Positions 23,564 to 35,159 of a DNA stretch of 64,000 nucleotides are shown piece by piece. This DNA comes from Hedera helix (taxonomy: Eukaryota > Streptophyta > Magnoliopsida > Apiales > Araliaceae), in contig OX359270.1 of assembly GCA_947179155.2 (NCBI GenBank), positions 22,953,056 through 23,017,055 on the forward strand, written 5' to 3'. Position 1 is the stretch's first letter. Each line of letters opens with the position of its first letter. Below the pieces are notes generated by a model, which had not been told where the DNA came from, ran no database searches, and saw nothing but the letters and a program-made list of their open reading frames with translations. Position numbers and translations under genes: made by a program.

Positions 23564-24371
23564 TGTAAGACCCCGAATTTTATGAAATACAAAATTTAAT
23601 TTTTCTTCATATATGTATTTTTTGAAACAGTAAGTGGTTAAATCGATAAAGTTAAAAGTTAAGGATGTTATGTGCAAATTTTATTTTGTCGGACAATATT
23701 CGCTTTGTCGGGGAATATTCGTTTGGTCGGGGAATATTCGTTTGGTCCGACGGCGCCGAAATAACAAATTATTGGTGGACCCCACAACGGAATATTTGTC
23801 GGATATAGAAAACGACAGAAATAACCTTTTTAAATAAAAATAGTCAACGGAACTGTTAAAATACCGGTGATAAAAGAATAGTAGCATACGGTAGTTTTTG
23901 GTATTTTCTATAGCACACGGTACTCTACAGTAACACACGGTATTGCATAATGTCTCATATTATTGGTCTGATAATTGACACCGTAACTGTTACGCATCAT
24001 TTCATCGATAATTGTCACTGCATAATATTTTATATTATCAATTCAATAATTGTTGTTACACAGTATTTTGCATTATTGATTTAATAATTGTCATTACACT
24101 GTATTTTATATCATTGAGTCAATAATTGTTGCTGCACTGTTTTTAAAATTATTGAACCTAATAATTGTCACAGTAAAATATGCACAGTAATTCACATTAT
24201 TGAATCAATAATTGTCATTACACAGTAACGTATGCTTTATTTTACATTATTGTTATCTCTATTATGATGTTATTTAAACAGTTGTATTTCATTAATTTAT
24301 TGACTTGATATCTAAGAGCTAACTATACTGTATTTATAACAATTAGTCATAATAATTGAATTGATAAAGTT

Positions 24372-24647
24372 ATTTGTTTATAATATAAAGTTAGGTGATT
24401 ATTAGGTGATATGAAATGAATGGTGTAGATTAAAGTGTGAATTATTGTTGAATAATTGAATTGATTTGTTTATAATATAAAGTTAGGTGATTATTAGGTG
24501 ATATGAAATGAATGGTGTAGATTAAAGTGTGAATTATTGCTGAATAATTAAATTGATTTGTTTATAATATAAAGTTAGGTGATTATTAGGTGATATGAAA
24601 TGAATGGTGTAGATTAAAGATAATATAATATTTGAAATGGATGGTGT
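24372..24647 (+). repeat. 92-bp unit, three tandem copies, in the C 5' LTR
   Basis: Copies begin at ATTTGTTTATAATATAAAG (24372, 24464, 24556), each followed by TTAGGTGATTATTAGGTGAT and GAATGGTGTAGATTAAAG. The last is incomplete and decays into GATGGTGTAGATTAAA. It lies just upstream of the TATA box. The same triplicate is at 32081-32356 in the 3' LTR. Confidence 0.92.
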
Positions 24648-24709
24648 AGATTAAAAGATGATTTTTTTAAATGAATGGTTTAGATTAAAGGAATGATAAG
24701 ATTTTTTGG

Positions 24710-24719
24710 CTATAAATAG
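24710..24719 (+). promoter_or_regulatory. Probable TATA box of element C
   Basis: CTATAAATAG in GGCTATAAATAGAAGCC. About 40 bases downstream begins a pyrimidine-rich leader (TTCTTTCTTTCTCTCTC). Transcription would start near 24745 by usual spacing. The duplicate in the 3' LTR is at 32419-32428. Confidence 0.75.
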
Positions 24720-25040
24720 AAGCCTTAACTTAAGGATTTTTCATAAACTTCCTTACTTGTTCTTTCTTTCTCTCTCTAAATACTTCTTGTGAAAGTTCTC
24801 TCTAAGTGTGCTTAAGTCATCTTGAGTATTTGTGAAGATCTATAAGTATACGTGTACTGTTCAAGTTAATCAACCTCATTTAAATCAATATCCAGTCACG
24901 TGTTGAGGTAAGGGATACCATCTTTTTCATCTTCCATTATTCAAACGTACTATGGTAAGGGATTATCATTATTTGATTCTCGATAATAATATTGTTTCTT
25001 CCTTACTCATAAGACGTGCCTTTTATTTCCATGTATTAAA

Positions 25041-25233
25041 TTGTGGGAATAACCTTACGGAGCGGATTGCCGCCTGTTGGTGAATAACCTTTCGTATTCA
25101 TTCATTATTAATCTCTGAGAATAACCTTACGGAGCGGATTGCCGCCTGTTTGGTGAATAACTCTTTGTACTCAAATTCTATTAAATTGTGGGAATAACCT
25201 TACGGAGCGGATTGCCGCCTGTTGGTGAATAAC
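25041..25233 (+). repeat. Triplicate in the transcribed part of the C LTR
   Basis: Three copies of GGAATAACCTTACGGAGCGG followed by ATTGCCGCCTGTTGGTGAAT, about 80 bases apart. Related copies in reverse sense occur in the D LTRs (for example 4545-4720), so the array predates the split of the two families. Confidence 0.88.
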
Positions 25234-26433
25234 CCTTTGTATTAATTTCCTTCACCTTTTGTTAATCAAACCTGCTACGGTAAGGGATATTATTTTCTTT
25301 CATACTCCTAAATCGAAATTTATTATGGAACTATTGCTTCTATAATTCCTGAAAATATTATATGTTCCATAATAGTTGAACTTCATTATTTCAACGGAAC
25401 CTTCCTATTTACGTGAACCTTTCTATTGAATTGTAACCGTTATTCTGAACTGTGGATCTTGAATATCATTTTTAAATTTCACTCCACATCATGTTGACAA
25501 TTTGGACATTATTTGAATCTGTACAAAGTAAACTTCCGATACTTATTGTTATCCTATTTCTTCTGTTCATCATTTATATCATTCTAATCATCCAAAAATC
25601 AAGCTGTTGTGAATATCTGTGGCCGGGGGCACATATGTGATATATTTGTTGAACAGATGATAGGTTAAAGGCGATATAATAGGTTAAAGGCGATACATCT
25701 GTTCGGTGTTTTTTATGGCACGTGGTGAATGTTCTCTTTGGCCCGTAGTGCAAAGATGAACTGTTGTTTGGTATGATTATGACCAAAGGCTGAATCTGGT
25801 ATAATCATGACCGTTGGTGCTATATTGAATATCTTTGGCCCGTAGTACAAAGATGAACTGTTGATGTGCATGATTATGATCAGGAACTGTGAATTTGTAT
25901 TATCTTGACTAATGATATTTCAGATGATAAAAGTTGATGATGTTTTTCCTAAAAAGAGAACCGAGTGGACATTATAGTCTGCATTATTCTTCTAATAGAT
26001 TACTCATTCCGCTGCTATTATTGATCTGAACGTTGTTTAAGAATTTAACTGCAGTTTTTGATATAAACCTTGTAGTCTATTGTATTCTATCAAGAACTCA
26101 ACTGTTGAAGACTAATGATAATTTATTCGTCATTATCTTAGTCATGATATTTTTTACTGGGCTATTTGAGCTCACCCTTTCTTTTGTTCCATTGTTTTTC
26201 AACAGGAGATGAAAACATAACAGGGTCTAGCCGGGGAATGGAGTGAGGGTCCGAGGAATAGTTATCATAGTCTTCACGTTTTGTAAAATAGTGTGGCAAT
26301 AATAGTGAAGACTTAGTTGTGTATTATTATACACTGTATTGTTGTACGTTGTGCTTTGTTGTAATAATTTTGTTGTAGTATTTTGACGACTCAAGTTTGG
26401 GCTGTGTGGGCCCAGATTTGGGGGCGTCACAGT

Positions 26434-26449
26434 TGGCATCAGAGCTTAG
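26434..26449 (+). other. Primer-binding site of element C
   Basis: TGGCATCAGAGCTTAG two bases after the 5' LTR. It matches the initiator-Met-tRNA type site TGGTATCAGAGC with one difference. Confidence 0.85.
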
Positions 26450-26630
26450 GGATATGGTCTTTAATGGAGATCTGGGGTAGAACTAGGAGGGGAGAGACGA
26501 ATAGAATCAGTCACTAGTGTGTCCTACCTAAAATAGATTTTATTATCTAATGAGTCGATTTGAATGTAGGAACATGAAGTGATGAGTCAGTTTATTTGAA
26601 CTAACATTTATTTTGTGACCACAGTTAAGT

Positions 26631-29600
26631 ATGGCATCTGAAAATCAAGAGGTTAACTATGGAATACCCGAAGCAAATGTAGCCGAGAATCAAGAGGCCC
26701 CAAACAATCCTCCTGCCAACTCAGGAAATAATGTTCCTGATAACTTGATGAACGATGGATTCTTTAGGAATTTCATGCAGTTCATACAGAATCAAGGAAG
26801 AGGAAATCCAGTCAATAATAACGGTAGAAACGCTGGCAATTTGAGGATGGTCACTGTTAAGCAATTTAAAGAATTAGGACCACCTGAATTCCACGGGAAG
26901 CCTGACCCACTCAAAGCGGAGGCATGGCTAAAGCAGACGACAAAAATACTTGATGTCTTACAATGCGCTGATGATCAGAAGGTGCCATTTGCCACTTTTA
27001 TGTTACGAGGTGAGGCGGACCATTGGTGGGAAGCGGTAAAACGTATCCAACCTTCAGAACTCGAAATGTCTTGGACAGAATTCGAAGAACTGTTTAACGA
27101 GAAGTATTTTCCAGAAAGCATCCGCCATATGAAGGAAGTGGAATTCATTAAGCTGGAGCAGGGAAACATGACAGTTTCTCAATATGAAGCTAAGTTTGCT
27201 GAACTGTCTCGTTTTGCGACTCATCTAGTAGATGACGAAGCACGAATGAGTCGAATGTTCCTGAGAGGTTTGAGACTCAAAATTCGTCAACAACTTAGTT
27301 CTCATAAATTCAGTTTGTATTCAGATGTTGTAGATAGGGCTCAAAGGGTGGAGCAAACAGATGAAACATTGCAGCCAAGAGTTAATGATCAGCATAGAGA
27401 AAGGAGTGACAACAACCACAGGAACGAGAACCATCTAGGAGGTAACCAACACTTCGGTGGTAATTCCATACCAAATAACAGAAGAGGAGAATCTAGTGGG
27501 AACAATTTCAAAAGAAAGAGATTCCATAATAATTATGGAAGGGCACCAGCACCAGTACCAACACCAGCACCGACCCCAGTTTCAAGGGGAGAAGATCGAC
27601 CACCAGTGAGATGCTATAGGTGTGGTCAGGAAGGTCACATCAGCCCAAACTGTACACTGCAGTCCAAAAAGTGCTACAGTTGTGGGAAAGAGGGTCATCT
27701 TGCGCGGTTTTGTCCTGCCACAAAATCAAGTCCAGCTGCAATGATGATACCAAAAGCTAGCGCGGATAAGGGAAAATCTGTAGTTCAAGGGAGAGCTTTT
27801 GTTGTGACATCCCAAATGGCACGAAACTCGAACGAGGTGATAACCGGTAAGCTATTCATAAATTCTCGTGAAGTCTACGCTTTGTTAGATACTGGCTCTA
27901 CCCATTCTTTTATCTCACCTACATATGCTCAGCGTTTAAACTTAACTCCTGAAAATTTGGACTTTGACTTATCAGTTGAAACCCCATTAGGAGAAATGAC
28001 CATTACATCTACTGTCTATAAATCTTGCCTAGTTCAAATCAACAACCTCACATTACCTGTTGACCTTATTTCTTTGGAGATGCATGAATTTGATGTGATT
28101 TTAGGAATTGATTGGTTGACTACCCATCATGCTAAAATTGATTGTTTTCATAAGATTATTAGTTTTCATATTCCTAATCAACCTGTCATGCAAATTCAAG
28201 CAACTAAACCATTGAAATCTATAACTGTTATTTCTAGCCATAAAGCCATTCGTTTATTGAAAAACAGATGTCAAGCCTTTTTAGCTCATGTCACTGATTT
28301 GAACAAAAATACGTCAAACTTGAATGATATTCCCATTGTTAATGAGTTTCCTGACGTTTTTCCTGAAGAACTTCCTGGCTTACCCCCAAACCGTGAAATT
28401 GATTTTTATATTGATCTTGAACCCGGTACCAAGCCCATTTCCAAAGCTCCCTACCGAATGGCTCCCATTGAACTTCAAGAGTTAAAAGTCCAACTACAGG
28501 AATTGTTGGATACCGGTTTCATTCGTCCGAGTGCATCACCTTGGGGTGCTCCTATTCTATTTGTGAAGAAGAAAGACGGGAGTATGAGATTGTGCATTGA
28601 CTACCGAGAATTGAACCATGTCACCATCAAGAACAGGTACCCGTTACCTCGGATTGATGACATGTTTGATCAATTGCAAGGCGCTCAACATTTCTCAAAG
28701 ATTGATCTCCGTTCTGGATATCATCAGTTAAAGGTTAAAGCTGAGGACATTCCAAAGACTGCTTTCAGAACTCGTTATGGGCATTATGAGTTCTTAGTCA
28801 TGCCTTTTGGACTAACTAATGCTCCTGCAGCTTTCATGGACATGATGAACCGGATATTCAAGGAACATTTGGATCATTTTGTGGTTGTCTTTATTGATGA
28901 CATCCTCATATACTCCAAGAGTCGCGAGGATCATGAACAACACCTGAGATTGATACTACAAAAGCTTCGTGAAAACAAATTATATGCCAAGTTGAAGAAA
29001 TGTGAGTTCTGGCTTGAGGAGGTCGCGTTTCTTGGGCATGTGATTTCTAGTCAAGGAATATCAGTCGATCCTGCGAAGATTGAAACGGTACTAAATTGGG
29101 AACAACCCAAAACAGTAATCGAAGTCCGAAGTTTTCTGGGTCTAGCTGGTTATTATCGGAGATTCGTAGAAGGATTTTCTCGAATCGCCACTCCATTAAC
29201 GCAGCTTACTCGGAAAAGCACAAAATTCATATGGAGCGAGGAATGCGAGAAAAGTTTCCAAGAACTCAAGAGGAGACTGGTTTCAGCTCCTGTTCTGACC
29301 ATACCATCAGGATCAGGAGAATTTGTTATCTACAGCGATGCTTCTGGCAAAGGTCTAGGCTGTGTCCTTATGCAACATGGAAAGGTTATAGCCTACGCCT
29401 CTCGACAACTCAAAGATTATGAGAAAAATTATCCTACTCATGATCTAGAGTTGGCAGCAGTCGTTTTCGCGTTGAAGATCTGGAGACACTACTTGTACAG
29501 AGAAAAAGTGGATATCTATACGGATCATAAAAGTCTCAAGTATTTCTTCACCCAGAAGGAACTCAACATGCGACAACGACGTTGGCTTGAGCTGTTAAAG

Positions 29601-31277
29601 GATTATGACCACACAATCCAGTATCACCCGGGAAAGGCGAACGTTGTAGCTGACGCTTTGAGCAGAAAATCTTATGCAAGTACAAGTGCACTGCTGACAA
29701 CACAAAAGTGTATTTTGTACGACTTGCAAAAGATGGAGATAGAGCTAAAGACACCAGGGACCCACTCGAAGATTGCTCACGTGCGAGTAGAACCAACTTT
29801 AATCGATAAAATTAAAGCTGCTCAAGCTACCGATCCGGAACTGATAAACATGATAAAGAAAGTACAAGAAGGTGCCATTCCCGAAGCAAGAATCGACGAG
29901 AAAGGAATACTTCGAGTCAACTCTCGACTCTGTGTTCCTAAGGATCCTGAATTAAAGCATAAAATCATGATGGAGGCACACAACACGCCGTTTGCAATCC
30001 ACCCAGGAGGTACCAAGATGTATCGAGATCTTCGACATACATTTTGGTGGAACAATATGAAAAGAGAGATTGCAGAGTTTATCTCAAGGTGCCTAACTTG
30101 TCAACGTGTCAAGGCAGAGCATCAAGTTCCTAAAGGTCCATTACAATCACTTGAAGTTCCCGAATGGAAGTGGGAACACATCAATCTGGACTTCGTGACG
30201 GGTCTTCCAAAAGTTTCTCAAGGCTTAGATGCAATTTGGGTGATCGTAGATAGATTGACCAAATCTGCTCATTTCTTGCCTATACGAGAAAACTTTTCAC
30301 TTGAACGTCTTGCCGGTATGTACATAAATGAGATCGTGAGATTGCATGGCATGCCAGTTTCCATAGTTTCTGATCGAGATCCTAGATTCACTTCACGCTT
30401 TTGGATCAGTCTACAAAAAGCTATGGGCACTGAACTACGTTTTAGTTCTGCATACCATCCTCAAACGGACGGACAATCGGAAAGGACGATCCAGACCCTC
30501 GAAGATCTTTTGAGACTTTGTGTATTAGACTTCAAAGGAAGTTGGGATAAGTACTTGTCGTTGGTGGAATTTTCTTACAACAACAGTTACCAAGCAAGCA
30601 TAGGCATGGCTCCATTCGAGGCATTGTATGGAAGGAAGTGTCGCTCTCCAATATGTTGGAATGAGGTAGGAGAAGCAAAATTGTTGGGACCCGAGTTGGT
30701 ACGCTTGACGACTGAAAAGATCCAAATGATCCGACAACGAATACAGACCGCACAAGAACGACAAAAGAGTTATGCTGATCTTCATCGGAGAGACGAAAGT
30801 TTCAACGTCGGAGATCATGTATTCTTACGTGTTTCTCCATGGAAAGGGGTTACGAGATTCGGAAAGAGAGGAAAGCTCAACCCTCGATTTATTGGCCCAT
30901 TTGAAATCCTCGATCGAATAGGAACCGTAGCCTACAGACTAGCCCTACCACCAAGTATGTCTCGCATCCATAACGTTTTTCACATATCTATGTTACGTAA
31001 ATATGTGAAGGACCCAAACCACGTCATTGAGTTAGAACCAGACGTTATAGCAGAGGATTTAACATACGAGGAAGTACCTGTTAAGATCCTGGATAAGAAG
31101 GAGCAGATCCTACGCTCAAAGGTTATACCTCAAGTTAAGGTTTTATGGAGGAACCAAGATACTGAGGAAATGACCTGGGAGCTAGAATCTGAGATGAAAT
31201 CTAAGTATCCTTACCTCTTCGATATGTCAGGTACGTCAATTTCGGGGACGAAATTTCATAAGGAGGGGAGGTTGTAA
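26631..31277 (+). CDS. Intact gag-pol polyprotein of element C
   Basis: 1,548 residues in one frame, as usual for chromoviruses of this group. In order: gag core (about 75-240); two CCHC knuckles (328-341 and 348-361); protease DTG (420-422); RT with LD..SGYHQ (Asp692) and FIDD (754-757); RNase H with Asp903, Glu940, Asp965 and Asp1008; integrase finger His1117, His1124, Cys1154, Cys1157; DDE core Asp1187, Asp1248 and Glu1284 with 35 residues between the last two; GPF at 1422-1424; chromodomain-like block YEEVPVKILD...VKVLWRN...WE about 1478-1530. All catalytic residues looked for are present. The start MASENQEVNY is the first in-frame ATG after the leader. The last codons are encoded by the purine tract and the TAA stop lies in the 3' LTR. 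Proteins would act in cytoplasmic particles and, for integrase, in the nucleus. Confidence 0.96.
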   Translation: MASENQEVNYGIPEANVAENQEAPNNPPANSGNNVPDNLMNDGFFRNFMQFIQNQGRGNPVNNNGRNAGNLRMVTVKQFKELGPPEFHGKPDPLKAEAWLKQTTKILDVLQCADDQKVPFATFMLRGEADHWWEAVKRIQPSELEMSWTEFEELFNEKYFPESIRHMKEVEFIKLEQGNMTVSQYEAKFAELSRFATHLVDDEARMSRMFLRGLRLKIRQQLSSHKFSLYSDVVDRAQRVEQTDETLQPRVNDQHRERSDNNHRNENHLGGNQHFGGNSIPNNRRGESSGNNFKRKRFHNNYGRAPAPVPTPAPTPVSRGEDRPPVRCYRCGQEGHISPNCTLQSKKCYSCGKEGHLARFCPATKSSPAAMMIPKASADKGKSVVQGRAFVVTSQMARNSNEVITGKLFINSREVYALLDTGSTHSFISPTYAQRLNLTPENLDFDLSVETPLGEMTITSTVYKSCLVQINNLTLPVDLISLEMHEFDVILGIDWLTTHHAKIDCFHKIISFHIPNQPVMQIQATKPLKSITVISSHKAIRLLKNRCQAFLAHVTDLNKNTSNLNDIPIVNEFPDVFPEELPGLPPNREIDFYIDLEPGTKPISKAPYRMAPIELQELKVQLQELLDTGFIRPSASPWGAPILFVKKKDGSMRLCIDYRELNHVTIKNRYPLPRIDDMFDQLQGAQHFSKIDLRSGYHQLKVKAEDIPKTAFRTRYGHYEFLVMPFGLTNAPAAFMDMMNRIFKEHLDHFVVVFIDDILIYSKSREDHEQHLRLILQKLRENKLYAKLKKCEFWLEEVAFLGHVISSQGISVDPAKIETVLNWEQPKTVIEVRSFLGLAGYYRRFVEGFSRIATPLTQLTRKSTKFIWSEECEKSFQELKRRLVSAPVLTIPSGSGEFVIYSDASGKGLGCVLMQHGKVIAYASRQLKDYEKNYPTHDLELAAVVFALKIWRHYLYREKVDIYTDHKSLKYFFTQKELNMRQRRWLELLKDYDHTIQYHPGKANVVADALSRKSYASTSALLTTQKCILYDLQKMEIELKTPGTHSKIAHVRVEPTLIDKIKAAQATDPELINMIKKVQEGAIPEARIDEKGILRVNSRLCVPKDPELKHKIMMEAHNTPFAIHPGGTKMYRDLRHTFWWNNMKREIAEFISRCLTCQRVKAEHQVPKGPLQSLEVPEWKWEHINLDFVTGLPKVSQGLDAIWVIVDRLTKSAHFLPIRENFSLERLAGMYINEIVRLHGMPVSIVSDRDPRFTSRFWISLQKAMGTELRFSSAYHPQTDGQSERTIQTLEDLLRLCVLDFKGSWDKYLSLVEFSYNNSYQASIGMAPFEALYGRKCRSPICWNEVGEAKLLGPELVRLTTEKIQMIRQRIQTAQERQKSYADLHRRDESFNVGDHVFLRVSPWKGVTRFGKRGKLNPRFIGPFEILDRIGTVAYRLALPPSMSRIHNVFHISMLRKYVKDPNHVIELEPDVIAEDLTYEEVPVKILDKKEQILRSKVIPQVKVLWRNQDTEEMTWELESEMKSKYPYLFDMSGTSISGTKFHKEGRL
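31260..31272 (+). other. Polypurine tract of element C
   Basis: AAGGAGGGGAGGT immediately before the 3' LTR start TGTAAG, the site where plus-strand DNA synthesis begins. It is also translated as the end of gag-pol. Confidence 0.88.
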
Positions 31278-34140
31278 GACCCCGAATTTTATGAAATACA
31301 AAATTTAATTTTTCTTCATATATATATTTTTTGAAACAGTAAGTGGTTAAATCGATAAAGTTAAAAGTTAAGGATGTTATATGCAAATTTTATTTTGTCG
31401 GACAATATTCGCTTTGTCGGGGAATATTCGTTTGGTCGGGGAATATTCGTTTGGTCCGACGGCGCCGAAATAACAAATTATTGGTGGACCCCACAACGGA
31501 ATATTTGTCGGATATAGAAAACGACAGAAATAACCTTTTTAAATAAAAATAGTCAACGGAACTGTTAAAATACCGGTGATAAAAGAATTGTAGCATACGG
31601 TAGTTTTTGGTATTTTCTATAGCACACGTTACTCTACAGTAACACACGGTATTGCATAGTGTCTCATATTATTGGTCTGATAATTGACACCGTAACTGTT
31701 ACGCATCATTTCATCGATAATTGTCACTGCATAATATTTTATATTATCAATTCAATAATTGTTGTTACACAGTATTTTGCATTATTGATTTAATAATTGT
31801 CATTACACTGTATTTTATATCATTGAGTCAATAATTGTTGCTGCACTGTTTTTAAAATTATTGAACCTAATAATTGTCACAGTAAAATATGCACAGTAAT
31901 TCACATTATTGAATCAATAATTGTCATTACACAGTAACGTATGCTTTATTTTACATTATTGTTATCTCTATTATGATGTTATTTAAACAGTTGTATTTCA
32001 TTAATTTATTGACTTGATATCTAAGAGCTAACTATACTGTATTTATAACAATTAGTCATAATAATTGAATTGATAAAGTTATTTGTTTATAATATAAAGT
32101 TAGGTGATTATTAGGTGATATGAAATGAATGGTGTAGATTAAAGTGTGAATTATTGTTGAATAATTGAATTGATTTGTTTATAATATAAAGTTAGGTGAT
32201 TATTAGGTGATATGAAATGAATGGTGTAGATTAAAGTGTGAATTATTGCTGAATAATTAAATTGATTTGTTTATAATATAAAGTTAGGTGATTATTAGGT
32301 GATATGAAATGAATGGTGTAGATTAAAGATAATATAATATTTGAAATGGATGGTGTAGATTAAAAGATGATTTTTTTAAATGAATGGTTTAGATTAAAGG
32401 AATGATAAGATTTTTTGGCTATAAATAGAAGCCTTAACTTAAGGATTTTTCATAAACTTCCTTACTTGTTCTTTCTTTCTCTCTCTAAATACTTCTTGTG
32501 AAAGTTCTCTCTAAGTGTGCTTAAGTCATCTTGAGTATTTGTGAAGATCTATAAGTATACGTGTACTGTTCAAGTTAATCAACCTCATTTAAATCAATAT
32601 CCAGTCACGTGTTGAGGTAAGAGATACCATCTTTTTCATCTTCCATTATTCAAACGTACTATGGTAAGGGATTATCATTATTTGATTCTCGATAATAATA
32701 TTGTTTCTTCCTTACTCATAAGACGTGCCTTTTATTTCCATGTATTAAATTGTGGGAATAACCTTACGGAGCGGATTGCCGCCTGTTGGTGAATAACCTT
32801 TCGTATTCATTCATTATTAATCTCTGAGAATAACCTTACGGAGCGGATTGCCGCCTGTTTGGTGAATAACTCTTTGTACTCAAATTCTATTAAATTGTGG
32901 GAATAACCTTACGGAGCGGATTGCCGCCTGTTGGTGAATAACCCTTTGTATTAATTTCCTTCACCTTTTGTTAATCAAACCTGCTACGGTAAGGGATATT
33001 ATTTTCTTTCATACTCCTAAATCGAAATTTATTATAGAACTATTGCTTCTATAATTCCTGAAAATATTATATGTTCCATAATAGTTGAACTTCATTATTT
33101 CAACTGAACCTTCCTATTTACGTGAACCTTTCTATTGAATTGTAACCGTTATTCTGAACTGTGGATCTTGAATATCATTTTTAAATTTCACTCCACATCA
33201 TGTTGACAATTTGGACATTATTTGAATCTGTACAAAGTAAACTTCCGATACTTATTGTTATCCTATTTCTTCTGTTCATCATTTATATCATTCTAATCAT
33301 CCAAAAATCAAGCTGTTGTGAATATCTGTGGCCGGGGGCACATATGTGATATATTTGTTGAACAGATGATAGGTTAAAGGCGATATAATAGGTTAAAGGC
33401 GATACATCTGTTCGGTGTTTTTTATGGCACGTGGTGAATGTTCTCTTTGGCCCGTAGTGCAAAGATGAACTGTTGTTTGGTATGATTATGACCAAAGGCT
33501 GAATCTGGTATAATCATGACCGTTGGTGCTATATTGAATATCTTTGGCCCGTAGTACAAAGATGAACTGTTGATGTGCATGATTATGATCAGGAACTGTG
33601 AATTTGTATTATCTTGACTAATGATATTTCAGATGATAAAAGTTGATGATGTTTTTCCTAAAAAGAGAACCGAGTGGACATTATAGTCTGCATTATTCTT
33701 CTAATAGATTACTCATTCCGCTGCTATTATTGATCTGAACGTTGTTTAAGAATTTAACTGCAGTTTTTGATATAAACCTTGTAGTCTATTGTATTCTATC
33801 AAGAACTCAACTGTTGAAGACTAATGATAATTTATTCGTCATTATCTTAGTCATGATATTCTTTACTGGGCTATTTGAGCTCACCCTTTCTTTTGTTCCA
33901 TTGTTTTTCAACAGGAGATGAAAACATAACAGGGTCTAGCCGGGGAATGGAGTGAGGGTCCGAGGAATAGTTATCATAGTCTTCACGTTTTGTAAAATAG
34001 TGTGGCAATAATAGTGAAGACTTAGTTGTGTATTATTATACACTGTATTGTTGTACGTTGTGCTTTGTTGTAATAATTTTGTTGTAGTATTTTGACGACT
34101 CAAGTTTGGGCTGTGTGGGCCCAGATTTGGGGGCGTCACA
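31273..34140 (+). repeat. 3' LTR of element C
   Basis: 2,868 bp, differing from the 5' LTR at about nine noticed sites (for example TATGTA/TATATA near 31325, TTATGTGC/TTATATGC near 31380, CACGGTAC/CACGTTAC near 31628). Followed by the duplication ATTTT. Confidence 0.96.
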
Positions 34141-34145
34141 ATTTT

Positions 34146-35112
34146 GCTCTCAATATTTTCTCACACTCTCAAATGCTCTCTAGCTCTCTCTTTTGGACTT
34201 GGAGAAAATAATGAAATAAAATCTACTAATTTCAAGTATACTTGCAAAATTATTAGATACACATAATATATCTAATAATTTAGACCATGCCCCTAGATGA
34301 CAACTTACACAAGGAATGGGTTAAATGACACATTAGGTGAAAAGAGGAATGGTCAATGTACTTGAAAAATCAAACAAGCAATCCATTAATTAAATAAATG
34401 AAAAATAAACTAAAATAAAAATAAAACATTAATTTTCTCTCTCCTCCACCCACATGGTCGGCTGATAGCCTTTTTCTTGTCCCAAAATTATTGTCATATT
34501 CATTTTACTTTAATAATTATTAGTTAATTTAAGTATTTTCCAAGTGGGCCAATTATTGGGCTTTATTTAAAATACTAATTGGGCTTCTATTAAATTATTT
34601 GGGCTACTAATTTGTCAAATTTTATTATTCTCCACTTGGGCTACTAATTGACCCATGTTGGACTAATTTAATAATTTACACATTAATTATTCAATCCATG
34701 ATTAAATAAATAATTAGATTGAATAAATAATTAAATATTCTAACTCATAAGTATTAAATTACTAAATGGACTAATAAATATTATTATTAATATTTCACAT
34801 TATTTACATTAATTAATAATCATATTAATTAATTTATTATATTTAATTCACTCATTATATTCAATTTAATTGAATATTTAATTAATAGGAAACTTATTAA
34901 TTATTTTGATATTAAAACTTTAGGGTTTGTTTACTAATTTAATAACATATTAGTAATCCCCTTTAATTAATTCTAGTAATTAATTACATAATCATTTAAT
35001 TACGTAATTAATTAATCACATAAAAAGATTTAAATAATCTCGTAAAACTAACTCGTTATAAATTAAATTAATAATTTAATTAATAATGACGTGGAAATTC
35101 TAGGACATTACA
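34146..35112 (-). repeat. Central LTR of tandem A/B, purine-tract-proximal part
   Basis: Continuation of the LTR interrupted at 23563, ending ...GGACATTACA (minus-strand start TGTAATGTCC). Together with 20678-23563 it gives 3,853 bp, exactly the length of the right LTR. It is clearly more diverged from the right LTR than the other half is. Confidence 0.93.
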
Positions 35113-35127
35113 TTCTTCCCCCCTTAT
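35113..35127 (-). other. Polypurine tract of unit B
   Basis: On the minus strand ATAAGGGGGGAAGAA directly before the LTR start TGTAATG. Unit A lost the matching tract in its deletion. Confidence 0.85.
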
Positions 35128-35159
35128 AAAAATTTCGTCCTCGGAATTGTAAAATAAGG

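Larger units (their letters stand above)
23564..26431 (+). repeat. 5' LTR of element C
   Basis: TGTAAGACCCCGAATTTTAT ... GGGGGCGTCACA, same length as the 3' LTR. Contains 19-bp U3 repeats near 23690-23750, AATAATTGT-rich diverged repeats (24000-24240), a 92-bp triplicate, a TATA box and a downstream triplicate. Confidence 0.96.
23564..34140 (+). mobile_element. Ty3/gypsy chromovirus C (Tekay/Del type), apparently intact, nested in the central LTR
   Basis: 10,577 bp with two LTRs of 2,868 bp (23564-26431 and 31273-34140), a primer-binding site at 26434, one open gag-pol frame and a purine tract at 31260. The target duplication is ATTTT (23559-23563 and 34141-34145). The unoccupied site is visible in the paralogous right LTR near 44090 as TTAGTATTTTGCTCTC. 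By eye I count about nine differences between its LTRs, so it is young. It carries everything an autonomous chromovirus needs as far as the sequence shows. Whether it is transcribed cannot be seen. Confidence 0.96.

Noticed and set aside
24000..24240. Regularly spaced AATAATTGT repeats in the C LTR as a CRISPR-like array
   Set aside because: Units are diverged, spacers are not unique, and the context is a plant LTR.
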